Positions 47,168 through 59,602 of a stretch of 64,000 bases of DNA are shown piece by piece. How positions within the stretch are numbered: position 1 is the stretch's first letter; each line of letters opens with the position of its first letter. The position numbers were made by a program, and so were the translations under genes. The notes under the pieces are model-generated. The model did not search any database and had not been told where the DNA came from. It saw only the letters and a program-made list of their open reading frames with translations. Source of the stretch: Fonsecaea monophora (taxonomy: Eukaryota > Ascomycota > Eurotiomycetes > Chaetothyriales > Herpotrichiellaceae); NCBI RefSeq assembly GCF_001642475.1, contig NW_019173965.1, positions 186,001 to 250,000 on the forward strand, read 5' to 3'.

Positions 47168-50100
47168 ATGCCCTCTGTCGACACCATGTCTTCTACTCCG
47201 ACTTCCTCGTCAAAAGAGACGAAACAGTCGATCGCCACCCTCGAGCAGTTGCTGCACCAACTGTCCATCTCGAAAACTCAAGATGAGGCAAATGGCGCCG
47301 CTGGCAACGTCGCCACATTCTTGAACGGCCCTATCGAGGAGCACGATGTGCCTCTTAAGGCTGTCGAGATCCTGAAGAAACAACTCGGCAACAAGAAAGA
47401 TGCCGTTGTGCGAGAACGTGCTCTCGATGGCATCCGAGCCGTTGCCTCACACTCCACCATTGCCCCCGGTGCCGAGCCCTACCTCATCTCTCTCCTGCCA
47501 CTGGCTCTCGCTGCGGTGGGAGACAAGATGGTTTCGGTCAAGAACGCTGCGCAGGCCGCATCTCTTGCCATCGTTAAAGCCATTAACCCCAACGCCGTCA
47601 AGGTCGCCCTTCCTCACATCCGAAACTCCATCATTACGGCACAGAAATGGCCCGAGAAGATGACTGGTCTCGATTGTATCGAAGCCCTTGTCGAAACTGC
47701 TCCTACCCAGCTTTCCTTCCTCGTCCCGACCCTCATCCCGATTGTTTCGGAGTCCATGTGGGATACCAAGCCTGAAGTCAAGAAGAAGGCCTACGGCACA
47801 ATGGAGAAGATCTGCAAATTGATCGAAAACAAGGACATCGAAAAGTTCATTCCGGAACTCATCAAATGTATTGCTAAGCCTGAGAACGTCCCCGAGACCG
47901 TTCACTTGCTCGGTGCCACCACTTTCGTTACTGATGTCCACGAGCCGACTTTGGCCATCATGGTTCCTCTCCTGGAACGTGGTCTGGCTGAGCGGGACAC
48001 TGCCATCAAGCGAAAGGCCGCAGTCATTGTGGACAACATGTGCAAACTGGTCGAGGACCCTCAAATTGTCGCAGCTTTCTTGCCTAAGCTGATGCCTGCT
48101 CTTACGAAGAACTACGAGAACATGGCTGATCCTGAGGCTCGTGAGAAGACGAAACAGGGCTTGGACACTCTCAAGCGAGTTGGTGCTGTGAAAGAAGACG
48201 GCTCCTTCCCCAAGATCGACAATGCTGGTGAAATCGCCACTGTGGTCCCGATTCTGAAGGAAATTATCGAGCAAAAGCACAAAGGCGCCGTTGCAAAGGC
48301 TGATACCGTCATTGACTACGTTGCCGCCATCGCTGGCCAGCTGATCGATGAGAAGATCACCGACGAGCCTGACTGGGTTTCCAACACCGTCGAATATCTC
48401 AAGACCATTGTTGGTGAAGCCGACGCCAAAGCCGTCGCTGAGACTCTCCGTAAACGTGCTTCTCCAGGTATCGAAGATGAACCTGAGGCTGAACCCGATG
48501 AGGAAGAGGGTGAAGATCTCTGCAACTGCACATTCAACCTGGCCTATGGTGCTAAGATTCTCCTGAATCAAACTACGCTCCGGCTCAAGCGTGGCCAGCG
48601 CTATGGTCTGCTTGGACCCAACGGTTCCGGTAAATCCACTCTTATGCGAGCCATCAACAACGAGCAGGTCGAGGGTTTCCCCAAGCAATCCGAGGTCAAG
48701 ACTGTTTTCGTTGAACACGATCTCGACGCCGCTGATACTGAACTCACCGTCATTGGCTGGACCGAAATGAAGCTGAGATCCGTCGGCATTGATACTCCCG
48801 TGGAAGAGATCAAGGCCAAGCTCCTGGAGTTCGGTTTCCTCGAATCCCAGATGGAAGGCCCCATTACCTCGCTCTCTGGTGGCTGGAAGATGAAGTTGGC
48901 TCTTGCCCGTGCCGTCTTCGAGAACCCTGATATTCTCTTGCTCGATGAACCCACCAACCACTTGGACGTGAAGAACGTCGCCTGGCTCGAGAACTACCTC
49001 ATCAACTCTCCTTGCACGTCAATCATCGTCTCGCACGACTCTAAATTCCTGAACAACGTGATCCAACATGTCATCCACTACGAACGCTTCAAGCTCCGCA
49101 GATACCGTGGTAATCTGACCGAGTTCGCCAAGCGAGTCCCGTCTGCTCGGTCCTACTTCGAGCTCGGTGCCTCTGAGTTGTCGTTCAAATTCCCCGAACC
49201 TGGTTTCCTCGAGGGTGTCAAGACCAAGGCTAAGGCCATCGTCCGTGTCAACAAGATGGCATTCCAATATCCTGGCACCGACAAGCCTCAGATTCAAGAC
49301 ATCACTTTCCAGGTGTCTCTTGGCTCTCGTATTGCAGTTATCGGCCCCAACGGTGCTGGCAAGTCCACCCTTGTCAACGTCCTCACCGGTGAATTGATCC
49401 CCACATCTGGTGAGCTCTACCAGCACGAGAACATCCGTATTGCATACATCAAACAGCACGCTTTCGCCCACATTGATAACCATTTGGACAAGACTCCATC
49501 CGAGTATATCCAATGGCGATTCCAGACCGGCGAGGATCGTGAAACCATGGATCGAGCAAACAAGATCGTCACCGAAGATGACGAGAAGGCCATGGACAAG
49601 ATCTACAAGATTGACGGTACCCAACGACGCGTCATTGGCATCCACGCTCGGAGAAAGTTCAAGAACTCGTACGAGTACGAATGTTCGTTCGCACTGGGTG
49701 AAAACGTCGGCCAGAAGAACGAGAAATGGACTCCCATGATGACTGCCGACAACGCCTGGATTCCTCGCTCTGAAATCCTAGCTTCCCACCAGAAGATGGT
49801 CGCCGAGGTTGATCAGAAAGAAGCTTTGGCCAGCGGTCAGTTCCGACCTCTGATCCGACGTGAGATTGAGGCACACGGTGCCAACTTCGGACTTGATGCC
49901 GAGTTGATCTCCCACTCTCGGATGCGTGGTCTTTCGGGTGGTCAGCGTGTCAAGGTCGTGCTTGCTGCTTGCACATGGCAACGCCCTCATTTAATCGTTT
50001 TGGATGAACCGACCAACTACCTTGACCGTGACTCGTTGGGTGCCCTGTCCAAGGCTCTTAAGGAGTTTGAGGGTGGTGTTGTCATCATTTCCCACAACGC

Positions 50101-50488
50101 CGAGTTCACTGAGTCTCTGACCGAAGAGGTTTGGAGTGTCATGAACGGCAGAATGACCCCCAGCGGCCACAACTGGATTGTAAGTTGATTCGACCCAGAA
50201 TTATCGCTGTTGAACTGTACTAACTCTTTATTTTAGCAAGGTCAAGGCTCTGGTCCTCGTTTGTCGGCAAAGGATGACGATGAGGAGGAGAAGTTCGATG
50301 CTATGGTATGTCCAAATGTGTCAAGTCTTTTCTTGGAGATGAGATACTAACTGTCCTTGCAGGGCAACAAGATCGAAGGCAACAAGAAGGCGAAGAAGCT
50401 TACTTCGTCTGAGCTGAGAAAGAAGAAGAAGGAACGTATGGCCCGGAGAAAGCGGGGTGAAGAAGTCTTCTCGGATGAGGATGACTAG
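47168..50488 (+). CDS. TEF3: Translation elongation factor 3 (fungal ABC-F ATPase)
   Basis: Exons 47168-50179, 50237-50305 and 50363-50488 give 1,068 aa. EF-3 is a ribosome-bound ATPase, largely fungus-specific, that promotes E-site tRNA release. HEAT repeats occupy about 1-320, then a four-helix bundle and two ABC domains. ABC1: GPNGSGKST (483), signature LSGGWKMKLALARA, LLLDEPTNHLD. ABC2: GPNGAGKST (726), signature LSGGQRVKVVLAA, LDEPTNYLD. The EF-3 chromodomain insert sits in ABC2 around 810-870 (IDGTQRRVIGI..ARRKFKNSYEYECSF). The last two exons supply the Lys-rich ribosome-binding tail (ELRKKKKERMARRKRG) and the end VFSDEDD. A second ATG at residue 7 is an alternative start. Confidence 0.98.
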
Positions 50489-52100
50489 ATGTTGACACGA
50501 TTACCTTTCGATGATTTACGGCTTAAGGTGCATTGGGAGGCATTGAAACGAATCATGGTCGTTTAGAAAGGAGTGGCTGGAGTTTCTGAGGCAACAACGC
50601 AAAACAAATCCGCTTGGAGAGGGAAATAGAGGCCGATTTCTGATACCCTCTCGATGATAGAGCATAGACAAGATAGAGCACTGAAGATTTCAGTCCGTCA
50701 TAATGGATTCGCTTGTCAGTTCGAAACTTGGAGTCTTCCGACAACTACATTATTATGTATAATAATGGGATAGTTCACGCTGAAGACGTCTCACTGTAGC
50801 CTCGTCTGTGTAGAGTAGCCTTGCTCAGCCTTGCTAAGCAGACCCGAACACTACTACGAGATAATGGGGTCTCACATACGCGTCGTTCTCAGCATTGTAC
50901 GACACTCGCTCTGTGTATTCAACGAGTGGAGTGATCGATCTGCTGTGGTCACGCAATTTACTAACTGTGTGCAGTGTTTGTACAGTAATGGCGAATCTAG
51001 TGTTCCAAATGGGTATGTGGAGCAGTTTCTGTTCTTGCATACCGAGTACGAGTCACATACTTCACTTCGTACTCTTACTCTTACTCTTGCTTGCACTTCG
51101 TTCAAATGCCGACGCCACCGGAGACACAGCCACGGGATTCCCATCGACTGATTGGTGAAAGGGTCAGCACTTTGCAGTCTTTTCATCCCAGGATTTGGAT
51201 CACATTCTTGGGTGCTTGCATCTACTGCAAGTGACGAGTACTTGTACCATTCTGACCAAAACAAGTGTGTCCATCTGACAACTAATACCAGAAGCGAAGA
51301 CCTCCTCGATGCTCCCACAAAAGCCCATCCAGTCCCACCTATTGGCGCCGAGCCTCGCTGAATGCTGACCGGAAAACGCCTGGAAAAATCCCACCTGGCA
51401 CATGGCGCGCCACTTAGTGCCACCACCCACGAGTGTGTACCGGACGGCACAGCACCTCTTTCAGTATCCCTTCGTTGGTCCTCTGTGCTCGTCTGAGAGA
51501 GCCCACCTCCTCCTAACTAGACACCGTCACTACGGATGGCGTAGCCCCGTGGGGGTAAACCACTACTCAAGAGCCGGATAATGCACCCAAGATACCACTG
51601 GGACAAACAATACCTTGAAAGTCCTCGGCCGCCCTCCACTACTCTGAATGGCGATTTTCCCGGGGCGATATGTTCCCCAGAGGGGCGGGGCTCCTTGGGA
51701 TTTCCTCTCAGGTTCGAACCTGCTCCTAAAGACCGAGCTAGACTCTGTGTTACAGAGTGTCTTATGATGCCGTTGCTTTCGGCAGATCACAGAGACTGAA
51801 GGCTCTGGTCCTTGTGGAAAGTTTGATATGGCGAAAACACGCCTTCCTTTTGGAGACCACACCGTGAGACAATAAATAACCAGCAGCATTCCGCTTGCCA
51901 TTTTGTTCTCTGAGCTTTCGATCCCCTTTGGCCCTCTACCTTCCTCTCTTTTCCTTTCTGGGTCCAGAGTATTGGCCTTGACTTGTGCTACAACCCGGAG
52001 GCGTCCACTGACCAAGTCTAACAGCTTATCTTCCCTCCGGAGGCTTATTTTACACTCTTTCGCCACTCTTTGCGTGTTCTGATTCGAAAGATTAGCCAAG
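50489..52100. other. 1.6 kb gene-free interval
   Basis: EF-3 3' flank and monooxygenase promoter. Contains short (CTTACT)-like repeats at about 51070-51090 and a 14-bp palindrome at 51709-51722 (CAGGTTCGAACCTG). No gene or tRNA fits. Confidence 0.45.
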
Positions 52101-54056
52101 ATGGGATCGGTTGGTTACAAAGTGACGGATGGACTCTATGCCCATCCGCTGATCTCAGAGAGAGCAATTGATGAGCCGAGGCCACTCAAAGTCATTTATA
52201 TTGGTGCTGGCGTGTCTGGAATTTGTGCCGCCATACAGTTTCCTCGATTCCTACCGACTGTGGAGCTCGCAATCTATGAGAAGAACGCCGACGTGGGCGG
52301 TACTTGGTATGAGAATAGATATCCTGGATGCGCCTGTGGTAGGTCCAGCACGACGTGGCAACGATCCTTAATTGACGCAACACACAGATATCCCTGCTCA
52401 TGCGTATCAACTGAGCTTCGAGTCAGAAGTGCATTGGAGCAAATTCTATGCTGATGCCCCAGAAATCCTTCAATACTGGAAACGAGTTGCCGACAAATAC
52501 GATGTCAAGAAATATATGAAGTTTGGCCACAAATGCATCGAAGCTCGATGGAACGAGGAAACCTCGAAATGGCACGTCAAGTTCCAGAGATTAGATACCA
52601 GCGAGGTCGTTGAAGACGTCGGCGACGTCTTCATGACCGGCGTTGGTGCTCTCAACGAGTGGAAATGGCCAGACATCAAAGGTCTGCACGACTTCAAGGG
52701 CAAGCTGCTCCACAGCGCAGACTGGGACTCGAGTTACGATATCTCGGTGAGTTGCCCCTGTTTCCGTCCCAGGGCCCTTGCTGACTGATGTGGAAGGGCA
52801 AAGACATCGCGGTCATCGGCGCCGGCAGCAGTGGTATTCAGATCGTTGCCACCCTGCAGCCAAAAGTCAAATCCATGGACCACTATGTGCGTGGCCGGAC
52901 GTGGATCGCAGCGACATTTGGTAACGAGCTTGTCCGGGCCCGTAACGATGGAAAGGATGGGAACTTTAACTACACGCGAGAGGAAATGGAGGCTTGGGAA
53001 AAGGACCCTAAATCTTACGTCCAATATCGCAAAGCGCTTGAAGTCGGTATGCAGGGCGGTTTTGCTCTCACACACAAGGGGACGAAAGAGCACGAGTGCG
53101 CGTGGTCATTATTTAACCAGGACATGAGGAAGCGGCTGGAGAAGAAGCCAGAGATTGCCGAACATCTCATCCCCGACTTTCCACCTCTCTGCAAGCGATT
53201 GACTCCCGGTCCTGGCTATCTTGAAGCCTTGGTCGCCGACAATGTTGACGTGATCGCGACCAAGATTTCACATGTCGACGAGACGGGCATCGTGACGACG
53301 GACGGGAAGCATCGACCAGTTGAAGCGATCGTCTGTGCCACCGGATTCGACACGTCTTTCCAGGGTCGATTTCCGATCTATGGACGTGGCGGCGTCAACC
53401 TTCAGGATCGCTACAAAGAGCGCCCAGAAACGTACCTCAGTGTGTGCACCGACCACTTCCCGAATTTCTTCCAGTCCTTTGGTCCCAACGCCGGTCTCGG
53501 CAACGGTAATCTCCTGATCATCATCGAAGCCATCGCCAACTATGTCGGACAGATTCTCCAGAGACTAGGACAAGGAAACACCAAGACGATTGAGCCCAAG
53601 CGGAAAGCGGTAGAGAACTTCACAAATTATTGTGAAGCCTTTTTCGAACGGACGGTCTTCTCAGCTGAATGTGGGAGTTGGTACAAGTCATCGCCACCCA
53701 ACGCGACTCCGGAAGAACGAAAACGAGGCCGGGTAACGGCGTTATGGCCCGGCAGTAGTATTCATGCTGTTAAGGCACTTGAGAAGGTGAGATTCGACGA
53801 CTTTGAAATGACTCCAGCCGATGGAAATGAGTTTGGATGGTTCGGCGACGGATGGGCCTCGGCAGAGAGAACGGGAGATGTGGAGGGTTTGACATGGTAT
53901 CTGAACAACACAAGCTTCACACACGAACCATTGGAAAAGGGCGAGAAATTGAAGGTGACCGAGGACAAGGTGGTGATCAACGGGGATGCAGAGGGCGTCG
54001 AGAAGGGCGAGATTGTAAAGGAGATGCAGGTGCCTGACGGGGTTGCTGCGACGTAG
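52101..54056 (+). CDS. Baeyer-Villiger-type flavin monooxygenase
   Basis: Exons 52101-52338, 52388-52746 and 52797-54056 give 618 aa. Such enzymes use FAD and NADPH to insert an oxygen next to a ketone. FAD site GAGVSG (35-40) with the following acidic strand end (IYEKNADVGGTWYENRYPGCACD); BVMO fingerprint FKGKLLHSADWD begins at residue 182; NADPH site GAGSSG (207-212). Later ATGFDTSF marks the conserved FMO/BVMO segment. The splice at 52338/52388 restores GCACDIPAHAYQLSF, a hallmark of this group. No transmembrane helix is visible. It is followed in the same direction by the copper amine oxidase, 330 bp on, but no shared pathway is evident. Substrate not predictable. Confidence 0.93.
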
Positions 54057-54389
54057 AGGAAAGCAATGAGTGAGTATTGTGTGTTAATGAGATAATATAT
54101 CAATAGCTCCACCTCACCACCATTCAAGACTGCTTCTTCCCAAGACTAAAATAACAGACTATGCCTCGGAAGGACATTGTAGCCCAGGAGGGCCATCAAA
54201 GTGTATCAGGCCATCAGGGCATCTCCGCTCCATGTCCAAGACCCAAGAGATTGCTCATGACTCAGTTCAGTTACATACTGTGTGAAGATACACGGTTATC
54301 ACCATGAGAATCCGTGGGACAAATCCTTCTCCTCATCCTTTCTTTCTCTTCGACTCCTGTATAACAGACGGTTCAAAGACCTCGACAAC
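54057..54389. other. Interval between monooxygenase and amine oxidase
   Basis: About 330 bp holding the monooxygenase 3' end and the amine oxidase promoter. The upstream frame extension of the amine oxidase begins only with GTG, so it is not counted as coding. Confidence 0.4.
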
Positions 54390-57210
54390 ATGGCCTTGTG
54401 GAGGCTGTTGGGCATTTCCACCTCAGCCGTGGTCGTCTTGACCAGCCTCGCTTATCTCCTCCTCGTCGCCTCCCTCTCCACTTCCCCCTCGGATCCAACC
54501 AGGCATCCACTGTTCGACCCGTCTGCCTCGTCATCTGAGCACCCTCACAGACACTTTCAGGCGCCTGCAGAAAACCCCTGGGCAGAGCTGGACGAGGTGG
54601 AAGCGTCGCAGGTGTATCTATGGCTTCAGAAGAATACTAATATATTCAACTCGACCGATGACCGCGCGGGTGGGAGTCGAGGGGACAACAACCCGCTGAA
54701 TCTGATCGAACTGCTCCGGCCCAATAAATCTAGTGTGGTTGACTATCTAGACCACAATGGCCCTATCCCAGATCGCTGGGCTCGCCTCTCTGCCGTCGAG
54801 ACCAAGGGTGATGACGCCTTCATCGTCGAATACATGGTCGGTCCGCTGCCACCCTCCAACAATACCCAGATTCTCCCCTTGACGTACTGCCACAATTCCG
54901 GCCGCAACTATGTTCAGAGCCCTGTCTCGGATGTCTTTGCGCTGCTGGAGTGGGCGCTGTCCATCGGTGAGAACGCATCCGATGTCACCCAGGAGCTCTT
55001 GGGCGCAAAGACCAACCGTGACGATCTCGACGATCCCAATGGGTTGGTCATGGGTTCCAGACCTGCACTCATCGAGTCTGGCCGCATGGTACACTGGCTG
55101 GAGTTTTTCGGGCCGGGCATCAAGTCCGATGGCCGCAGCCTCTTGCCGCAAGGGCTGTACGTCAAGCTGAACGTCCCCAACGCAAACCCGGAGTCCTGGA
55201 CGACGAGCGAGTGGTTCTACAACGGGATCCTGTACGACAATCTTACTATGCTACGGCAAGCTATGGCGTCGCCCAGGTTTGAGCGCCTGACGGTCAATGA
55301 GGACGGGGAGTGGACCGACACTGAAGGCCTCAGCACGTCCACCCCAGAGCGAGACATGCCACCACCACTGTCGATTCAGCCGTATGGCCCTCGCTACCGC
55401 CTCGACCGGTCGGAGAAGTACATCTCGTGGATGGGCTTCTCGTTCTACCTGTCGACCTCGCAGGCCACGGCGCTCTCGCTCTTCGACATCCGCTACAACA
55501 ACTCGCGCCTCATGTACCAGCTCGGCCTGCAGGAGGCGCTGGCCCACTACGCCGGTGTCGAGCCCATGCAGTCCGGCCTCGAGTTTTTGGACACCTTCTT
55601 CGGCATGGGCAAGATGATGTTCAGCCTCGTCCCGGGACTGGACTGTCCCGGCCACGCCGAGTACCTCGACATGTCGTACCACCGGGGCGGCAAGATGTAT
55701 ACGAACCGCAACGCTATCTGCGTCTTTGAGTACACCTCGGACGCGCCGTTGCAGAGACACACCTCGGCCTTTAGCGCGACCGTCAGCAGAAACACGTACC
55801 TTGTGGTGAGGAGTGTGAGCACGGTGGGAAACTATGACTACACGGTGAGCCCCTCTTAAACGACCGTAGCCTCGTTTCTCCCCCCTTTTTCTCTTTTCTT
55901 CTTCTTACTAGACAATCTCTCCGCTAGGTGGGAACGCATTAGCCCATGACACTGACTCATGTACACAGATCGACTATATCTTCTACCTCGACGGCTCGAT
56001 CGAAGTCAAGCTACGGGCAAGCGGCTACATCTTCGGCGCGTTTCACGCGGAGCCACGCTCGTCGTCGCCACTCCGACGGGACTCGTCGACCAACGAATAC
56101 GGGTACCGTGTGCGGCCGGCCCTGCACACCTCGATGCACGACCACGTGGTCAACTTCCGCGCGGACCTGGACATCTGCGGCACGGCCAACACGGTTGTGC
56201 GGACGTCGATCGAACCCCTCGAGCGGGCCTACGACTGGGACCAGCCCGAGGTGCCGGGCCCGCGCAACACGATGCACATGGTGCACACGCCCGTCAAGCA
56301 CGAGACGGGGCTCAACTGGCCGCGCAACGCCGGGGAGATGTTCCTGATCACATCGCCGAACAGCACGAACAAATGGGGGGAGACGCGGGCGTACCGCATC
56401 CTGCCGGGCACGGGGATGGGCAACCCGGCGCACCTGACGGTGGTCAACTCGACGGCGCTGGGCAAGGCGGCGACTTGGTCTACGGCGGACCTTTGGGTGC
56501 TGCGCAACCACCCGGCGACCGAGCCCGGGTCGGCGCACCACTACAACGCGCTCGAGCCGCTGACGCCACTGGTCGACTTCACCCGGATGGTCGAGGACCG
56601 CGAGGCGGTCGAGGAGGAAGACCTCGTGCTGTACTTCAACCTGGGCGGCCACCACGTGCCCAGCAGCCAGGACATCCCCAACACGCTGATGCACACGAGC
56701 GCCAGTTCCGTGATGTTCATGCCCTTTAACTACTTTGACGACGACGTCAGCAAGCCGCTCCGGCAGGGCGTGCGGGTTGATCGAAGCCGCCACGGCGCAT
56801 CACAAGTGAAGGGGGACGATGCCGCTGCTGCGAAGGAAGAAGTGCGACGAACCCCGACGAACCGGGCCGCCCGATCCAACCACGCAGCAGCAGCAGCGGC
56901 AGTCAAACCGGAGGAGATGGACAAGAAGAACCCTGCTACCACTCATGATACTGCTGGCGTTGACGACCCCCACGACGGCATCTCCTGGTTCGGCGCGCGG
57001 TACACCGCCCCCGTGCTGGTGACGGAGCAAATGCTCTCGCCCGACCTGAGCCACTACATGAAGGAGCGGGACGACGGGGAGCAAGACGGCTGGAAGACGG
57101 TGAGGAATAACGTCGGCGGCGGGCTGTACGGGTTGTTTGTCGGCAAGCAGAGAGAGCAGGGGAGCGGAGATTCTCGAGAGCGCGAAGGCGGCGCGCGGCT
57201 TGATTGGTGA
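54390..57210 (+). CDS. Copper amine oxidase, N-terminally membrane-anchored
   Basis: Exons 54390-55844 and 55969-57210 give 898 aa, longer than the ~670-700 aa cytosolic fungal forms. It oxidises primary amines to aldehydes with hydrogen peroxide release. An N-terminal hydrophobic segment (residues ~8-28, AVVVLTSLAYLLLVASL) suggests a signal anchor. The topaquinone precursor is Tyr482 in TVGNYDY, just before the intron. Copper ligands: His542 and His544 (SMHDHVVNF), and a His in GGHHVPSSQDIPNT (713 or 714), followed by MPFNYFDDDVS. The probable catalytic Asp is in FLDTFFGMG. The C-terminal ~120 residues after the oxidase domain are Ala/Asp/Lys-rich and unusual. ATG 54390 is used because the longer frame has no ATG. 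Export to the lumen or cell surface is inferred. Confidence 0.93.
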
Positions 57211-57563
57211 TTGGTGATTTGTCGTCAGCCTTATCGCGGCGCTTCTCTTGCGGCTAAACTTGCGATTTGACTTGCGATATAGAACGGGAAGGGGAAAGAG
57301 GAAAGGCAGGGGAAGAGAAGAGAAGAGGTCGTCAACGACTCGAGATCGAGATCGATGACGATGACGAAGATGATGACGAAGAAATGATTGACGTCTTTGT
57401 CTTTGGGGGGAATATCTTAGAGCACATTTGGCTGTTCAGGCTGTGACTTGTCTTGATATGACATGTCTTCTCTTGTCGGCTTGGATATGATATGATATTA
57501 TGTTGATGGTATAGAGAACTAGGTATACTGAAGTCGTAGTGGGAGAATTAGAAGATGGGTCAA

Positions 57564-57604
<41 letters not shown>

Positions 57605-57862
57605 CATGATCGTGATGCCATATACTTCTAAAGTCCCAGTTCCCAGTATCAAGTCACAATTCTATTTGCGCTTGTCCTTCCACTTCCATTCCCCTCGAGA
57701 GACTGAGTTCGTTTCTCGACCTTCAACATCTTAAATGCCTAGACACATGCCCAAACCGTCTAGATCACCCCCAGTCATCTCGAACTTGCTCATGCTCATG
57801 CCCCAAATCTACTTGTTTCACTGTCAACATACATACACACCACACACTTGCCTTTCACCCTT
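57211..57862. other. Convergent intergenic interval with AG microsatellite
   Basis: About 650 bp between the amine oxidase and the gag-like gene 3' ends. Apart from the (AG)n tract and purine-rich flank it shows nothing. Confidence 0.5.
57567..57601. repeat. (AG)17 dinucleotide microsatellite
   Basis: An uninterrupted run of about seventeen AG units in the intergenic region. Length is prone to vary between strains. Confidence 0.95.
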
Positions 57863-59271
57863 TCAGGGCCCCCCGCCTTTTCCATCTCCCTTTCCTTTTC
57901 TCTCTCCAAAACCTGTTCCCTCCGCTTTCCCCGGCCCCAGCTCTGGATTCAAGCGTCGCAGCGGGAATGAAAAGTTGAATCTGTCTCGACGTTTCCAAGT
58001 CCTGGTTTTGTCGCTGTTGTTGTTGTTGCGAGTAGTGACGGTCTTCAGGATCGACGTGATGCCGCCCCCCGTCTTTGCACCTCCCGGCACGACGAGGTTT
58101 GGATTCCTCCTCCTGGCGGCGGCGTTCTGGTCGGAGCCCGTTTCAAAGTCGCTGTCTTCGAAGCGGCGGTGGCGGCGGCGTTCGTCGTGGAAATCAACCT
58201 GTTTCGTCACAATCACAAGTCAGCAAGCAGGGTCCTTTCGCTCGGAATGTACATCGGTAGAACTACGTGGCGAAGGGAACTTGCCGTTCGCTTGGAGGGA
58301 GCAGGAAGAAGTGGAAGAAGGCGCACCTCGTCGTCGTCATAATCATCATCATCGTATTCACTTCCCGAGTCGTAGGGGGAAAAGGGGCTGACGATGCTGC
58401 TGGTCCCAGTCCCGGTACCCGACTTCGCTTCGTCTCCTCTTCCTCCTCCGCCGCCGCCGCAGAGGTTGAAGTCAAAGTCTATCACGTACCCGGAAGGCAC
58501 ACGTCTACCTGGATGCGGCTCGTCGTGTTCATGGATGGTCTCCAGGTTGGTTTCGGAAGAGGAGATGGTGTGCGTCCGGTCGAATAGACGGGCAGTTGTC
58601 GTGTTTCGATCTGGTGTGCTCGTGAGGTTCGGGGTATTCGTGGGTTTCAGCGACAGTTCGCGAAACGCGGAAGGATCTGTTGCCGATGCTGAAAGAGATG
58701 TGACCTCGTTGCTGATATTGTTGTTGCTGCTGTGAGCTGGGGCGGTCGAAGCCGATGATTTCGAGTTCGCGCACACAGGTGGCAGATAGTCCATGGTTCT
58801 TTTGGCTTCGAGCGCGGCTAGAAGACTGGCACGACCTTTCTTTGCATTCACATTCTCAGCATTCATAGGTACCGGCGGGCCACCCTGAGTGTCAATCCCG
58901 GCGTCTTCTCCGTACAGCCACACGAGATTGAAGAAGAGTGTCTTTGCAGTGGTGTATTGGCGCACAAACGGGCCGACATTCATGGCCAACGTGGCCCGAA
59001 TGAAGCGACACGTCGCTGTGTTGGCCGCGTTCCATTCTCTGCGTTCCTTATCGACCGAAGCTTGGTCTTCGACGCTCCAAGAGGGCGGAGATTGAGGTTC
59101 CGCCCAGCTGCCAAGTATCAGATCCGAAGAATGGGGATTGGACAGGAGAACCGGCTGGATGTCAGAGTGCCATCGATAGAAATTCGACTTGCCCTTCAGG
59201 GTGTCGATGGTGTCGATGGCAGGGAATTTCAGCTCGCAAAAGTAGGCATGTCGGGTGTACGAAGGTGGCAT
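57863..59271 (-). CDS. Copia gag-like protein with long acidic/disordered tail
   Basis: Exons 59271-58327 and 58198-57863 give 426 aa; the splice joins YDDDE to VDFHDERRRHRRF. Residues ~20-135 resemble the gag (UBN2/DUF4219) part of Ty1/copia elements: LKGKSNFYRWHSDIQPVLL, then EWNAANTATCRFIRATL and a LWLYGE-like WLYGEDAG. No zinc knuckle, protease, integrase or reverse transcriptase follows, and no long terminal repeats flank it. The rest is Ser/Thr-rich, then Gly and Asp/Tyr repeats (SEYDDDDYDDDE) and a Lys/Gly-rich end. An intron and an intact frame argue for a host gene, possibly domesticated. The frame's first codon upstream is TTG; I use ATG 59271. Confidence 0.62.
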
Positions 59272-59602
59272 TCTGATGATGCACCACAACTACTTCCAGA
59301 GTTCAAAATGCAGGCTCATGAGATCAAAGGGGATATGTAGATGTGCTTTTGAAGCTTCAGGTCCTTCGTCGCTTGATCAGAGAGGATTTAGCTCCTGATT
59401 CACTGTCGCCGTCTCCGAAGCACACACGTCCAGGTTTGGTCTTAGGTGGGTAAGACACCTGGTCCACACTGACTTTTCGTTCTGTCGAGATTCTCTGGCA
59501 CAGGTCGTTTTCCAAAAGTCCCTCAAGAAACCTTTGTAGAATATCTAGGACTTTCTGTGTCGTTAGTGCGCCGATAAATTGAAACACTCTGATTGCTCTC
59601 CA
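59272..59602. other. Intergenic interval, gag-like gene promoter
   Basis: About 330 bp with nothing recognised; holds the promoter of the gag-like gene and the Clr5 gene 3' end. Confidence 0.4.

Noticed and set aside
47447..48961. 504-codon minus-strand frame opposite EF-3
   Set aside because: Shadow of the EF-3 coding strand; no family match.
51709..51722. CAGGTTCGAACCTG resembling a tRNA T-arm
   Set aside because: It is a plain palindrome; no acceptor, D or anticodon arm can be built on either strand.
52101..57210. Secondary-metabolite gene cluster (monooxygenase, amine oxidase, nearby MFS)
   Set aside because: No polyketide synthase, NRPS, terpene synthase or pathway regulator is present, and EF-3 lies between the MFS gene and the oxidases.
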